Under the pieces are notes generated by a model. It saw nothing but the letters and a program-made list of their open reading frames with translations. It was not told the origin of the DNA and did not search any database. Of a stretch of 64,000 nucleotides of DNA, positions 50,544 to 61,087 are shown piece after piece. This DNA is from Gammaproteobacteria bacterium (GTDB taxonomy: Bacteria; Pseudomonadota; Gammaproteobacteria; Pseudomonadales; PIVM01): positions 1 through 64,000 of the forward strand of contig PIVM01000011.1 in the NCBI GenBank assembly GCA_003353945.1, read 5' to 3'. The position numbers were made by a program, and so were the translations under genes. Position 1 is the stretch's first letter; every line of letters starts with the position of its first letter.

Positions 50544-52817
50544 TTATGTCGATTTAAAAAAACGCAAGCGATTGGCATTGCTGACGACTGTGACGGAAGA
50601 AAAAGCCATCGCTGCTCCGGCAATAACCGGACTGAGTAGTACGCCAAATAAAGGATAAAGTATACCGGCGGCAATGGGAATGCCCGCTGAGTTATAAATA
50701 AAAGCACCTGCCAAGTTCTGTTTGATATTGCGCAGTGTCGCTTTACTGACGGCAATGGCGTCGGCCAGCCCATGAAGGGAGCCACGCATAAGAGCAACGT
50801 CAGCACTTTCAATGGCGACATCAGTGCCAGTGCCGATAGCGAAACCCACGTTGGCTTGTGCCAATGCCGGTGCATCATTGATACCGTCACCGCTCATACC
50901 GACAATTTCCCCCTGATTCTGCAATTCGATGACTTTTCCGGCCTTCTGTTCAGGTAGTACGTTGGCAAATACGGAATCGATACCGACTTGTTTTGCGACT
51001 GCATGTGCGGTTTCGGGATGGTCACCGGTTAACATCACAACGCGTAAACCCAGCTGATGCAGGCGTTCAATTGCTGCAGTTGCCTCTTGTTTGATGGGGT
51101 CGGCCACCGCGAGTAGGGCGACAAATTGCCCGTCGATGGCAAAGTACAGAGGCGTTTTCGCCTGTTTGGCTAATTGCTGAGCGTGTTCGCTGGCTTGCTC
51201 GATAGCTACATTGTGATCCTGCATCAGTTTTTCATTACCCAATAACAGCTGTTTTTCGGACACTGTGCCAGACACACCGTGACCGGCGATAGCCAGGAAT
51301 TTCGTCACTGATAACAGATCCAGCTGTTTGTCTTTTGCCGAATCGACAATGGCTTGCGCCAATGGATGCTCCGAGCCAGTTTCAAGACTGGCAACCAATT
51401 GTAAAACCTGTTGTTTATCGTGGGGCTGGTTATCATGGAGCTGTTGACAGCAAATGTCGGTCACTTGTGGTCGGCCCTCGGTAATTGTGCCGGTTTTATC
51501 CAATACCATGGTGGTGAGCTTGCTTGCTGTTTGCAAAGCTTCACCATTACGTATTAATACGCCGTATTCTGCAGCTTTGCCAATACCGACCATGACTGAC
51601 ATCGGGGTAGCCAGTCCCAGAGCACAGGGGCAGGCAATTATCAGCACGGTCGTTGCTGAAACCAACGCATAGGCGATAACGGGTGAAGGGCCAAAATTAA
51701 GCCAAACCAAAGCGCTCAACACGGCAATGATCATAACGGTTGGGACAAAAATGCCGGCCACCTTATCGGCGATGCGGCCGATAGACGGTTTGGAACTTTG
51801 AGCACGTTTGACCATCTCAATAATGCGTGCCAGCGCAGTGTCCTTGCCGACGTGAGTGGCGCAAAACAGGATGCTGCCGGACTTGTTAAGCGTACCTGCC
51901 GCCACTTCATTCCCTGCCGTTTTTGTTACTGCCAGCGGTTCCCCAGTTAACATGGACTCATCAACGGTGGTCTGCCCTTCCAATACCCGACCATCAACGG
52001 GGATTTTTTCACCCGGTCTGACCCGAATCTTATCATCAGGCAGCACTGCCTCAATCGGCAAATCAACTTCATCGTTGTCACGTAGAACACGGGCTGTTTT
52101 GGGCTGCAGTCCGATCAAGCGTTTGATCGCTTGGGATGTGCGACCACGGGCGCGTACTTCCATTGCCATCCCCAGATTAACCAGACCAATGATCATCGTG
52201 GTCGCTTCAAAATAGACGTGCCGTGCCATTTCGGGAACGATACCGGGCAACAGCACGACGATGATTGAATATAACCAAGCGGTACCTGTGCCCAAAGCGA
52301 TCAATGTGTCCATATTGGCGTTATGATTGATAAAGGCAATCCAGGCGCTAATATAAAAATGTCGGCCTGCAATGAGCATAACGGCAGCGGTAGCGATACC
52401 TACAACGAACCAGACAAGGCGTTCTGTTGTGGTGTGAATCACCATGTCTCCACCCAAAACACTGTAGAGAATTTGGGGGACACCCACAGCCAGTGCAATC
52501 GCCATATTTCGTATTAGGCGGCGATAATGAAGTTGATCAGCTTTCTCTTTTTCGGCCATCACAAGGGCGGCATTTTCCACCAATTTGGCACCGAAGCCTG
52601 CTTTCTCAACAGCTTCTATCAAATGCTGAATTGGGGCGCTTCCCTCAACGGTCACCTGTCGTAGCGCCAGATTCATTCTAGCTTCACTGACGCCTGTCAC
52701 CTTATGTAATGCAGTTTCAATTTTTTTAACGCAGGCAGCGCAGCCTGCACCTTCGATAAGCAGTTCAGTGGACCTTGTATTGATCTCATTTTGTGAGTTG
52801 GTGCTAAAGGTGTTCAT
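50544..52817 (-). CDS. copA: Copper-translocating P1B-type ATPase
   Basis: The 757-residue product has one N-terminal heavy-metal-associated domain with GAGCAAC (Cys 26 and 29), eight membrane helices, and the P1B metal-site [10 protein letters not shown] near residue 393. The phosphorylation motif DKTGTIT lies near 438, with [16 protein letters not shown] downstream. CPC and the HMA domain point to Cu(I) export from the cytoplasm. The neighbouring 23-aa peptide and nnrS fit a copper or respiratory context. Length and domain order are standard. Confidence 0.95.
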   Translation of the reverse strand: MNTFSTNSQNEINTRSTELLIEGAGCAACVKKIETALHKVTGVSEARMNLALRQVTVEGSAPIQHLIEAVEKAGFGAKLVENAALVMAEKEKADQLHYRRLIRNMAIALAVGVPQILYSVLGGDMVIHTTTERLVWFVVGIATAAVMLIAGRHFYISAWIAFINHNANMDTLIALGTGTAWLYSIIVVLLPGIVPEMARHVYFEATTMIIGLVNLGMAMEVRARGRTSQAIKRLIGLQPKTARVLRDNDEVDLPIEAVLPDDKIRVRPGEKIPVDGRVLEGQTTVDESMLTGEPLAVTKTAGNEVAAGTLNKSGSILFCATHVGKDTALARIIEMVKRAQSSKPSIGRIADKVAGIFVPTVMIIAVLSALVWLNFGPSPVIAYALVSATTVLIIACPCALGLATPMSVMVGIGKAAEYGVLIRNGEALQTASKLTTMVLDKTGTITEGRPQVTDICCQQLHDNQPHDKQQVLQLVASLETGSEHPLAQAIVDSAKDKQLDLLSVTKFLAIAGHGVSGTVSEKQLLLGNEKLMQDHNVAIEQASEHAQQLAKQAKTPLYFAIDGQFVALLAVADPIKQEATAAIERLHQLGLRVVMLTGDHPETAHAVAKQVGIDSVFANVLPEQKAGKVIELQNQGEIVGMSGDGINDAPALAQANVGFAIGTGTDVAIESADVALMRGSLHGLADAIAVSKATLRNIKQNLAGAFIYNSAGIPIAAGILYPLFGVLLSPVIAGAAMAFSSVTVVSNANRLRFFKST

Positions 52818-52916
52818 AGGAAGGCCGCAATTTCAGTGTTGTATCGATATGACATAATATAAGCCTGAAGTCAGGTCCATGGTCAAGAAAATTTCTGCAT
52901 TATCCTAGTATTATAA

Positions 52917-54086
52917 TCACGGATCTTTTGCCGCTGGCAAAACAAGAATTGGCAGGTATACCCAAGTAAAAAAGACAAAGCCAAGAAACCAAAATAGGGA
53001 GGCGCTGTGGAGAAGGAGTGGCTGAGGAGCGATGCTGGCAGCGACGCGAAAAAAGGCGGCTAGATGCAAGCAATAAAAACAGCTGACCAGTAACCGGCCG
53101 GCTCCTAAAGGTCGATTAGTGTGACCAAGGGCGGCCCGACTGGCCACTGCAATAATGAGCACAGTAATGGCGCCGCCGCTTAAGGCATGAATGCCGGCGC
53201 TTGTAGGGAGTAGGTCAATATCGGCCAGCCCCAGCAGGACAAGGCCGATGGAGATCCATAAAAATCCGCTGTGCATAATCCACAGTAGTGGATCGGAAAA
53301 AGTGCGGTGAATTTGCCAGCGCCATACGCGGACTGTCTGCAGAGAAGCTGCGAGCAGAGCGATTAATGCGGTAAGTCCATTACTGATATTCAGACAGAAT
53401 AAAAACGCATAAATGACGGTGAAAACGACAGCCGTTGCATCGAAAGAATCGAAGCCGGGGGGGAGTTTGGATGGTTCCTGATCTCTTGCTTGCGCCTGGC
53501 GTCGAAGCCAGTTGCCCGTAAATGCGGGAATGATACGCCCGCCGACGGTATTGAGTAGCATGATAACCGTCCAGATGCCAGCATAAAGCGGTAGTCGGTT
53601 CCAGGGGTACTGCAGAATAATGTTGATGTAAAAAAGGGCATTAAAGAGGGCGAATAGAGTCAGTAACAGCAGTACTTTGTAGTTGCGTTCACTGCGAGCA
53701 CTGATGATTTCTCGAGACATTAAAAATAGTAAATAGAGATCAAAACCGATATCAAAGACAGCACCGAGGGTGAAACTGTTATGAAAGGGAATATGTGGAA
53801 TGAGTCGCCCTGCTAACCACAACAGAACTAGAATCAGCAGTGGAAGACCATTTACAGGTTTTCGTTGGGTCCAGGTTGCTACTGCCGTTAGAGCAAATCC
53901 TGCAATGGCTGCTCCGGTTAAACCGAAGAGCATTTCGTGGGCATGCCAGCTCACCGGATCGATCCCGCTTATCGTAAATGGCAAAATGCCGTTCCAGAAC
54001 AGAATCCAATAGGGCAATACCAAGAGAGCAAGTAGGCAATATACTAAGAAGAATGGTCTAAAGGCGTAACTGAGCAGGATTGACAT
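52917..54086 (-). CDS. nnrS: NnrS family membrane protein
   Basis: The 389-residue product has about 12 hydrophobic segments. It shows NnrS-type blocks: LSYAFRPFFLVYCLLALL, DPVSWHAHEMLFGLTGAAIAGFALTAVATWT near residue 43, and NTVGGRIIPAFTGNWLRR. NnrS proteins are heme- and copper-containing membrane proteins linked to nitric oxide tolerance and denitrification. Conserved histidines in WHAHE fit a metal role. No nitrogen-oxide reductase is present in this window. Confidence 0.92.
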   Translation of the reverse strand: MSILLSYAFRPFFLVYCLLALLVLPYWILFWNGILPFTISGIDPVSWHAHEMLFGLTGAAIAGFALTAVATWTQRKPVNGLPLLILVLLWLAGRLIPHIPFHNSFTLGAVFDIGFDLYLLFLMSREIISARSERNYKVLLLLTLFALFNALFYINIILQYPWNRLPLYAGIWTVIMLLNTVGGRIIPAFTGNWLRRQAQARDQEPSKLPPGFDSFDATAVVFTVIYAFLFCLNISNGLTALIALLAASLQTVRVWRWQIHRTFSDPLLWIMHSGFLWISIGLVLLGLADIDLLPTSAGIHALSGGAITVLIIAVASRAALGHTNRPLGAGRLLVSCFYCLHLAAFFRVAASIAPQPLLLHSASLFWFLGFVFFTWVYLPILVLPAAKDP

Positions 54087-54094
54087 GGTGTGAT

Positions 54095-54910
54095 CTATCC
54101 CTTGTGCGCTTGAAAAAACAACTGGTCGGCATTGTGATACGCTGAGGTGAGTAAATCCTGAATATCCATATCTTTTACCTCTGCAATTTTTTCAGCGATA
54201 AATGGCAGGTAGAATGGAGCGTTTTTTCTACCCCGATAAGGTGCAGGTGTCAGGTAAGGCGTATCGGTTTCCAGCAGTATTCGATCAACAGGCGTCGCTG
54301 CAACCACCTCCCTGACATTATCTGCTTTATTGAAAGTGACAATACCATTAAAGCCTAGATAGAATCCCTGTGAAAGGCAAAATTCAGCCAATGCCAGGCT
54401 GGATGTAAAACTGTGTAAAACGCCGCCAGCTCTTTGTAATTGCGTGAAGTTTGCCAGAATATCTCGGGTATCCTCTTCGGCTTCTCGTGTATGTATAACG
54501 ACCGGTAGTTGCAGGTCGATGGACAGTTGCAATTGCTGCTCAAATACTCGACGTTGAGTGGCTCGATCAGCGTGGTCGTAATAATAGTCGAGACCAATCT
54601 CGCCCACTGCCAGGATTTTTTCATGCTGGCAGTTTTGTTGGATCAGAGCCTTGGTGTTTTCATCATATTGCTCAGCATCATGTGGATGAATACCTTGTGT
54701 TCCCCAGATGTTGTCGTATTGTTCCACCAAGGAGGCGACCTTATCCAGATTGTCTCTTGAGACAGCAATAGTAAGCATTTTTTCGATGCCGACTTTTGCT
54801 GACTCTTCAAGCACCGTTTCCAATTCCTGTTTGTCGAAATGATCAAGATGGCAATGTGTTTCGATGATGGCTTGATTAAACAGTGGTATAGGGCGATGTT
54901 TATTTCCCAT
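54095..54910 (-). CDS. tatD: TatD-family metal-dependent deoxyribonuclease
   Basis: The 271-residue TIM-barrel has the TatD metal motifs: ETHCHLDHFD near residue 17, AVGEIGLDYYYDHA, PVVIHTREAEEDT, LHSFTSSLALAEF and LLETDTPYLTPAPYRGRKN. TatD enzymes are 3'-5' DNases with repair and fragmentation roles. The family has paralogues; which one this is cannot be told. It lies 8 bp from nnrS on the same strand. Confidence 0.92.
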   Translation of the reverse strand: MGNKHRPIPLFNQAIIETHCHLDHFDKQELETVLEESAKVGIEKMLTIAVSRDNLDKVASLVEQYDNIWGTQGIHPHDAEQYDENTKALIQQNCQHEKILAVGEIGLDYYYDHADRATQRRVFEQQLQLSIDLQLPVVIHTREAEEDTRDILANFTQLQRAGGVLHSFTSSLALAEFCLSQGFYLGFNGIVTFNKADNVREVVAATPVDRILLETDTPYLTPAPYRGRKNAPFYLPFIAEKIAEVKDMDIQDLLTSAYHNADQLFFQAHKG

Positions 54911-55044
54911 AAAAGGGCTCCAATAAAAAGCAGGCTGATATTATCAGATACATTGATCCGACTGTAGTCGGTCTTTTTTTGGGGGTGGGCAGATAATGGC
55001 AAGGATTTTTATTACAATGAATGATGCGGTCCTGCTAGTTTTTC

Positions 55045-55917
55045 TTAACATTTTGAATTTGTTGTGTTATTTGCAGATAATAACAATTCATGTCGTAGCT
55101 GATAGGTCTTGTTTTCTCCATCAAAAGGGGAGGTAAAGTTCAAGTAGTAAGCCGTCAGCTGCAAATCTTCACCGTCTTTTGGATTGCCATAAAGACGGTC
55201 ACCAACCAGCGGAAAATGTATACCCGACAAATGACGCCGAATCTGGTGTTTTCGACCAGATTCGATAGTGATATCTACGAGGCTTTGATTTTGCCTAGCA
55301 CGATACTCCAGCATTTTAATGCTTGATTTGGCTGCGCGACCATCAATAGGCTCTGCTATAGTTTGTATAGTATCTGGAAAATGTCCGTGGACGACTGCTT
55401 TATAGCGCTTAATGATTTGGCGCTGTTGAAAAAGTGCAGAAAGAGCAGCAGCGGCCTTTTTTTTATGTGCGACTATAATTAAGCCCGTTGCAGCTCGATC
55501 CAGGCGATGTACGATAAAAGCCGGCCTTTGGGGCTTTAAATGCTCCTCGGCCCATCGATTGACAGTGCAGTGATCGCCCCATTTGGAACCTTGTGACAAC
55601 ATGCCATAGGGTTTATGCCAAATGCTGTAAAGGTTTTCATCTGCAATCAGTTGTGCGGGTGTTGGTACGGCGTTGTACACTTGTTCATCATAATAGAGGT
55701 GTAGTTCGTCTTTGGGATGTAGTAGTTTGGTGGCTCGACGGAGTCTTTTGGTGTTGTTGTTTCTTGTTAACCAGACCGCCCCCTTGCTCATAACATTCTT
55801 GATGCGTTGTTTGGATAAGCCAGTTTCTTGTGACAGAATGTCCACAGCCTTGGTCTGCTGGCCTTGTGTGGCGGGGGGGATAATCGAGTGATGTTCAAAT
55901 CTTGTTGATATCGTCAC
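55045..55917 (-). CDS. RluA-family RNA pseudouridine synthase
   Basis: The 290-residue product has an S4-like start (SKQRIKNVMSKGAVWL) and a pseudouridine synthase domain with the catalytic motif HRLDRAATGLIIVAH (Asp near residue 139). It also has GRKHQIRRHLSGIHFPLVGDRLYG and IHFPLVGDRLYGN, typical of the RluA/RluC/RluD group. It isomerises uridine in rRNA or tRNA; the exact site is not predictable here. It is a lone gene. Confidence 0.9.
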   Translation of the reverse strand: MTISTRFEHHSIIPPATQGQQTKAVDILSQETGLSKQRIKNVMSKGAVWLTRNNNTKRLRRATKLLHPKDELHLYYDEQVYNAVPTPAQLIADENLYSIWHKPYGMLSQGSKWGDHCTVNRWAEEHLKPQRPAFIVHRLDRAATGLIIVAHKKKAAAALSALFQQRQIIKRYKAVVHGHFPDTIQTIAEPIDGRAAKSSIKMLEYRARQNQSLVDITIESGRKHQIRRHLSGIHFPLVGDRLYGNPKDGEDLQLTAYYLNFTSPFDGENKTYQLRHELLLSANNTTNSKC

Positions 55918-56020
55918 GGCAGTTTGAAAAAGTTCATGTATGATATTAGAGTGCCAGTTTAGGCAGTTAACATAAAAAAATACAGCATAGTCTTGTTTGT
56001 CGGCGAATTGACGATTACTT

Positions 56021-56821
56021 ATGAAAACTCAAATAAAAGGACATTTTTTTAAAATGGATTTCTTACTGCGATACCTTTTGTTATTGGTCGTTTTCTCGCT
56101 TGCCTCCTGTAGTTTGTTATCAACAGATACGTCATCTGACAGCGAAAAAAAAATATCTGCTACTACCGAATCGGCAACACAATGGCTGAGCGCTAGTGTT
56201 GAAAGTAAGTGGAGTAGTCAGTTGGTGTATCAGAACGCCGCCTCCAGAGTGTATCAATTTCTTGGCAGTGGTTTGAAAGAAGATCGATGGGGTGTGCTTC
56301 TGGATCTGGATGAGACAGTTTTTGATAACACGGGTTTCCAAAAGATGCTGAATGAACGCGATTTGCCATTTTCGCAAATACGCTGGCGTCAGTGGGTAGA
56401 AAGCGCTAAGGCTGGTCTTATACCGGGAGCGGCCGCTTTTGTTCATGAAGTAAAGCGATTGGGTGGATTAGTGATATTTGTTTCCAACAGGCATGAATCA
56501 AGCCGATCGGCAACGCGGCGCAATCTCCAGGCTCTGGGAATACCTTTCGACGAGATATATTTGAGACAGCAGGATAAAAATAAATACAGCCGATGGCAGA
56601 CTGCAATACGGGAAATGGATTTTACACCTGTGTTGTGGGCTGGTGATCAAGTGGGAGATTTCCCTGTGTTCCTTGAATGGTATAAGGCTGATGGTTGTCC
56701 GGATTTTAAACAGTCGTATCAATACCCTGTCGAAGAGAAGGATTGGCATCCGGAACAGTTGGGTCGTTGCATCTTTCTGATAGCGAATCCTATCTATGGT
56801 GATTGGAAACGAACGCCGTGA
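56021..56821 (+). CDS. HAD acid phosphatase, lipoprotein e(P4) family
   Basis: The 266-residue product has a lipoprotein signal ending SLASCSLL (Cys 30) and the class C HAD phosphatase motif I DLDETVFDN (Asp 95 and 97), with IFVSNRHESSR and LWAGDQVGDF as later motifs. This is the outer-membrane nucleotide phosphatase family of Haemophilus e(P4), which releases nucleosides from 5'-nucleotides. A slightly later start (Met 12) is possible. Confidence 0.88.
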   Translation: MKTQIKGHFFKMDFLLRYLLLLVVFSLASCSLLSTDTSSDSEKKISATTESATQWLSASVESKWSSQLVYQNAASRVYQFLGSGLKEDRWGVLLDLDETVFDNTGFQKMLNERDLPFSQIRWRQWVESAKAGLIPGAAAFVHEVKRLGGLVIFVSNRHESSRSATRRNLQALGIPFDEIYLRQQDKNKYSRWQTAIREMDFTPVLWAGDQVGDFPVFLEWYKADGCPDFKQSYQYPVEEKDWHPEQLGRCIFLIANPIYGDWKRTP

Positions 56822-56903
56822 CCTTCTGTTACACTGATCCCATGATACACCTGACCCCGTGATACAATAAGACCAATCTGTAACAATAAAGGTTTGTAGC
56901 AGT

Positions 56904-57926
56904 ATGTCAGATAGGCAAAAAGTGGCTGTGCTTGGGGGCGGTAGTTTCGGAACAACGCTTGCCAATATGATTGCCGAAAAGGGGCATCAATCATTGTTGT
57001 GGTTGAGGAATGCTGAGCGAGCACAGCAGATTAATATTGAACATGAAAATAGCTTCTATTTACCTGGGGTTACATTGCACAAGGCCCTGCGAGCTACGAC
57101 TGAATTGACGGAGGCTGTGAGTGGCGCACAGACCGTCTTTATGGCCGTGCCGAGCAAGTCCTGCCGAGACGTTGCGAGGACCGTATCTCGGCTTATAGCC
57201 AGCGACTCCATTCTTGTTAGCACGACCAAGGGGATTGAGGCTGACAGTTTTAAACTGATGAGCCAGGTTGTAAGGGAAGAAATTCCCGATGTAAAGCTCG
57301 GTGTAATGAGTGGGCCAAACCTTGCCCGTGAAATTGCTGCAAAGCAGATTACCGGCACTGTTATTGCGAGTGATGACCCAGAGGTTACTCAAGCGATTCA
57401 AACGCTGCTTCATGGCAGTTATTTCCGAGTGTATGCCAGCCAGGATATGTACGGTGTTGAATTAGGCGGTGCACTGAAAAATATTTATGCCATTATGGCT
57501 GGAATGGGAGCCTCGTTGGGATTGGGGCACAATACCATCAGCATGCTGATGACCCGAAGTCTTGCAGAAATGAGCCGTTTTGCCGTGCAGTTGGGGGCTG
57601 ATCCGATGACCTTCCTGGGTTTGTCCGGTGTTGGTGATTTGATTGTGACCTGTATGTCACCACTAAGCCGTAATTATCGTGTGGGTTATGAGCTGGGAAA
57701 AGGTAAAGATCTCGATTGCATTATTACTGAACTTGGACAGGTTGCAGAAGGTGTGAATACCTTAGAACTGGTAAAGCAACGTGCGGATGAACTGGATGTG
57801 TATATGCCTCTGGTTAGTGGCATGTACGAAATAATATTTAATAAGCGAACAGTGGCTGAGGTGGTGGGTTCACTAATGCAGGCAGAACAGAACACGGATG
57901 TTGAATTTACTGTCAAACCGACTTAA
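56904..57926 (+). CDS. gpsA: Glycerol-3-phosphate dehydrogenase (NAD(P)+)
   Basis: The 340-residue product has the Rossmann motif VLGGGSFGTTLANM, the STTKGIE and MSGPNLAREI blocks and the catalytic region ELGGALKNIYAIMAGMG and GLSGVGDLIVTC. It makes glycerol-3-phosphate for phospholipid synthesis. Length and motif order are standard. Confidence 0.97.
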   Translation: MSDRQKVAVLGGGSFGTTLANMIAEKGHQSLLWLRNAERAQQINIEHENSFYLPGVTLHKALRATTELTEAVSGAQTVFMAVPSKSCRDVARTVSRLIASDSILVSTTKGIEADSFKLMSQVVREEIPDVKLGVMSGPNLAREIAAKQITGTVIASDDPEVTQAIQTLLHGSYFRVYASQDMYGVELGGALKNIYAIMAGMGASLGLGHNTISMLMTRSLAEMSRFAVQLGADPMTFLGLSGVGDLIVTCMSPLSRNYRVGYELGKGKDLDCIITELGQVAEGVNTLELVKQRADELDVYMPLVSGMYEIIFNKRTVAEVVGSLMQAEQNTDVEFTVKPT

Positions 57927-58053
57927 AGAGTAAGCCCTGTTGATAAGGTTTCACTTTGTAATGTGCCAGCTCATCATTCAGATTCACGAAATATCGTCAA
58001 AAGGTATTTTTGAGAATGTCATTATTAATCATCCGATATGGGTTTTCGAATAA

Positions 58054-58569
58054 ATGCATGTATACATATTACGCCATGGGGAAGCTGCTTGGTCCATACC
58101 AGATCATGCGCGTGAATTAACCAAATCGGGTCGAGAGAATACGCAGCTTGTTGCTCAGCAGTTGAATCAAACTGCAGTTAGTCTGGACATGATGATAGTC
58201 AGTCCCTATGTGCGAGCTCAGCAGACGGCAGAGATAGTTCTGCAATCACAAGCGGGTACTCCCGCGCTACGTACGTCTAATGCCATCGTACCTGAAGGAA
58301 ATCCTGGAGAAGTGATGGAAATGTTGGCTGAGATTGATGTTGATCGAGTGATGCTGGTGAGTCATCAGCCGCTGGTATCTCAGTTGATACACTTAATGTC
58401 GAGCGGTGCTCCCAATGGGAAGGCTGCTCCCAATGGAATGGCCTCTGATATTCCTCCAATGCTGACCAGTTCGTTGGCGTATTTAACTTTGTCGCAGTGT
58501 GTGCCGGGTTATGCTGATCTGCATTGGATTAAGTCGCCACCGGACTTTATTGAATTGAAGCGATTATAA
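58054..58569 (+). CDS. sixA: Phosphohistidine phosphatase SixA
   Basis: The 171-residue histidine phosphatase has the phosphoryl-acceptor motif LRHGEAAW (His 8) and MLVSHQPLVSQL as the second histidine motif. SixA dephosphorylates phosphohistidine on phosphotransfer proteins such as NPr/ArcB. A small internal duplication (GAPNGKAAPNGMA) gives it a slightly longer loop than usual. Its stop overlaps the next ATG (TAATG). Confidence 0.93.
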   Translation: MHVYILRHGEAAWSIPDHARELTKSGRENTQLVAQQLNQTAVSLDMMIVSPYVRAQQTAEIVLQSQAGTPALRTSNAIVPEGNPGEVMEMLAEIDVDRVMLVSHQPLVSQLIHLMSSGAPNGKAAPNGMASDIPPMLTSSLAYLTLSQCVPGYADLHWIKSPPDFIELKRL

Positions 58570-59426
58570 TGGAATATTTGGAGCAGGCAGTCGAGATAAA
58601 CGGCTTGCATTATGCGTTTAGGCTTTGGGGAGAAGCAACTGGCAGACCCATAATGGCCCTGCATGGTTGGCTGGATAATGCGGCAAGTTTTAATCAGTTG
58701 GCACCATTGCTTGGCGATTCTCAGATGGCAGCGATTGACCTTGCCGGACATGGTTTGAGTGGCCACCGTCATCCTCAGGCGGGCTATAATCTTTGGGATG
58801 ATTTGTTGGATCTGCTGGCTTTGGCCGATCACCTGGGCTGGGATCAGTTTACTTTGATGGGGCATTCCCGTGGCGCTATGATTGCTGTTTTATTGGCTGC
58901 CAGCATGCCCAAACGGATTTCGAGCCTGGTGTTGATTGATGGTGTAACGCCATTGCCGGTTGAGCCTGAGCAGGCACCTGAGCAGTTGCGTAAGTATTTG
59001 TCTGAGAATCGCAATATACTGAGAAAAAAGCTGCCGAGTTATCAGACACGTGAACAGGCATTGGCGGCGAGGTGTCGCAGTAGTGGCTTGTCTGAGGTGG
59101 CGGCTGAACAATTGCTTAGTCGAGGTTTAGAAGCAGCGGGCGAGGGTTATCAATGGCGTGCAGATCCGCGCTTGACCACGGCTTCTGCTTTTAAGCTAAG
59201 TCATGCGCATAGCGCTGCAATGTTATCTTCGTTAAGCGTGCCCACGTTGATTTGTCTGGCGAGTCAGGGTTTTGGAGCCTATCCTGGCTTGGATGAGTTA
59301 TTATCGCAATATCAAGATTTTCAGGTTCAACATTTTGAGGGCAGTCATCATTTTCATATGGAGAAGCAGGTTGATCAACTGGCGGAGACCATCAATCAGT
59401 TTTTTAATGACAACGCTATTATGTAA
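58569..59426 (+). CDS. Alpha/beta-fold hydrolase
   Basis: The 285-residue hydrolase has the oxyanion HGWLDN motif near residue 32, a nucleophile elbow GHSRGAM near residue 98, and a C-terminal GSHHFHMEK His near 265. The fold family spans lipases, esterases and C-C hydrolases; the substrate is unknown. It is co-transcribed with sixA and DUF4892 (2-4 bp spacing). Confidence 0.88.
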   Translation: MEYLEQAVEINGLHYAFRLWGEATGRPIMALHGWLDNAASFNQLAPLLGDSQMAAIDLAGHGLSGHRHPQAGYNLWDDLLDLLALADHLGWDQFTLMGHSRGAMIAVLLAASMPKRISSLVLIDGVTPLPVEPEQAPEQLRKYLSENRNILRKKLPSYQTREQALAARCRSSGLSEVAAEQLLSRGLEAAGEGYQWRADPRLTTASAFKLSHAHSAAMLSSLSVPTLICLASQGFGAYPGLDELLSQYQDFQVQHFEGSHHFHMEKQVDQLAETINQFFNDNAIM

Positions 59427-59428
59427 CT

Positions 59429-60340
59429 ATGAAAGAGATTGTGAAGGCAATGTGGATACAATTTAGACAAACGGCGGTTGCCGTTATGGTAATAACCTTG
59501 CTTGCGACAAGTGCTTGGGCCGATTCAGATGTGCAAGGCAGCACAGACTCGACAATGATCAAGCGTTACCCACACTCTTTTATTAAACAGTATGCCGACT
59601 ATCATGTTGATGATCATATGCTGGTAACAGGCAGTATCGAAGAGGTTAATGGAGAGTGGCGAGCAGAAAATATGCAGCGTTTGAGTGGCCATTTAGCACG
59701 GATTACATACCGTATTCCCGATGGCCATAAGCCGACCATGGTATTGGCGTTTTTTGAGAAACAATTTCAACAGTTGCAGGCAGAGGTGTTGTTTGAGTGT
59801 CAAAAACGAGGCTGCGGCAACAGCAATTTGTGGGCGAATTGGGTCTTTAATGTCAAGGAACTTTATGGGCCTGATCGAAATCAGTCCTATCGGGTGTATC
59901 GTTTACAACAGACTGGTGGAGACCAGTATTTTGCCCTGTATATTATCGAAAGAGGTAATAAACGCGTTTATGCTCATATTGATCAGCTAAGTGAAGAATC
60001 TCAACAAGTAGGGGATACATTTTCCAGCTTGCAAAAAGGTCACAAGGTGGTGGTTCCGTTTCAATTGAATCAACGCTTGGAGCCGGCATTGATTGCGGCA
60101 ATTGTGAAGTATCTAAACCAAACGCCTGGATCTAAGTTATTACTGGTTGGTCACAGTTATGGTTCTGAATCCTTACCCGTTCTCAAGTCGCGCTCACTTG
60201 CTTATGCACGTCAATTGCAGGATCAGCTAGTGGTGGCTGGTGCTGAAGTCGATCAGTTAATACTTGACGGCATTGGCCCATTGGCGCCACTAACGGCCAT
60301 TGAGCAGGGCGTCGAGAGAGTAGAATTAATACCGCGATAA
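59429..60340 (+). CDS. DUF4892-domain periplasmic protein with OmpA-like end
   Basis: The 303-residue product has a signal peptide (about to residue 32, TSAWADS). The DUF4892 region (40-190) includes YPHSFIKQYADYHVDDHMLVTG and GCGNSNLWANWVF. The C-terminal part (about 195-303) reads like an OmpA peptidoglycan-binding fold (LLLVGHSYGSESLPVLKSRSLAYARQLQDQLV). It probably sits in the periplasm attached to the wall. The specific role is unknown. Confidence 0.85.
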   Translation: MKEIVKAMWIQFRQTAVAVMVITLLATSAWADSDVQGSTDSTMIKRYPHSFIKQYADYHVDDHMLVTGSIEEVNGEWRAENMQRLSGHLARITYRIPDGHKPTMVLAFFEKQFQQLQAEVLFECQKRGCGNSNLWANWVFNVKELYGPDRNQSYRVYRLQQTGGDQYFALYIIERGNKRVYAHIDQLSEESQQVGDTFSSLQKGHKVVVPFQLNQRLEPALIAAIVKYLNQTPGSKLLLVGHSYGSESLPVLKSRSLAYARQLQDQLVVAGAEVDQLILDGIGPLAPLTAIEQGVERVELIPR

Positions 60341-60349
60341 CGCTGCTCG

Positions 60350-60898
60350 TTAATAGGAATGCTTGATCAGCGATAGGAACTCATTACGTGTACCTTCCCG
60401 TGAACGGAATGCACCGAGCATGGCAGAGGTTTTCATAATGGAGTTTTGTTTTTCCACGCCGCGCATCATCATACACATATGCTGGGCTTCGATAATGACT
60501 CCGACACCGGCCGCTTTTGTCACGTCTCGAATCGATGTGGCAATTTCCTTGGTTAGATTTTCCTGGATTTGCAGGCGACGTGCATACATATCCACGATTC
60601 GGGCTATTTTCGACAGGCCGATCACCCTGCCCGTGGGAAGATAAGCGACATGGCATTTGCCAATAAAGGGTAGAAGATGGTGTTCGCACAGAGAATACAG
60701 TTCAATATTCTGTACGATGACCATTTCATCAGAATCGGAAGGGAATAGCGCATCGTTGACGATCTCATCAAGCGTTTGCTGATAACCCTGGGTTAAAAAC
60801 TCGAAAGCTTGAGCGGCGCGTTCAGGCGTATCCCGCAAGCCAGGCCGGTTAATGTCTTCACCAATATGGGAGATTATGCTGGCAAACGCATCTTTCAT
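60350..60898 (-). CDS. folE: GTP cyclohydrolase I
   Basis: The 182-residue product has the FolE zinc and active-site residues: [22 protein letters not shown] with Cys-Glu-His-His, and [17 protein letters not shown] carrying the last Cys. It catalyses the first step of folate/pterin synthesis, GTP to dihydroneopterin triphosphate. The start is placed at 60898 because GAGG precedes that ATG and the family normally begins there; a longer frame to 61021 has a hydrophobic extension not seen in FolE. Confidence 0.97.
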   Translation of the reverse strand: MKDAFASIISHIGEDINRPGLRDTPERAAQAFEFLTQGYQQTLDEIVNDALFPSDSDEMVIVQNIELYSLCEHHLLPFIGKCHVAYLPTGRVIGLSKIARIVDMYARRLQIQENLTKEIATSIRDVTKAAGVGVIIEAQHMCMMMRGVEKQNSIMKTSAMLGAFRSREGTRNEFLSLIKHSY

Positions 60899-61087
60899 GT
60901 CGGGCCTCTTTTTTTGGCATCGTGCAGGCAGGGGGAGTGTGGCATTACGGTAAAAGCGTGATGTTAACAAAATATAGCCAAGACTACCAAGCAGCATATC
61001 GATGGTTATAATACGCGCCACGGGCCGTTAGGTGATGCGACATACTTTGAATGCACCATGACGGATTAACACTATAGGGGGATTTTC

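Noticed and set aside
60898..61021. N-terminal extension of folE to 61021
   Set aside because: The extra 41 residues are hydrophobic and not part of FolE; the ATG at 60898 has a good GAGG site.
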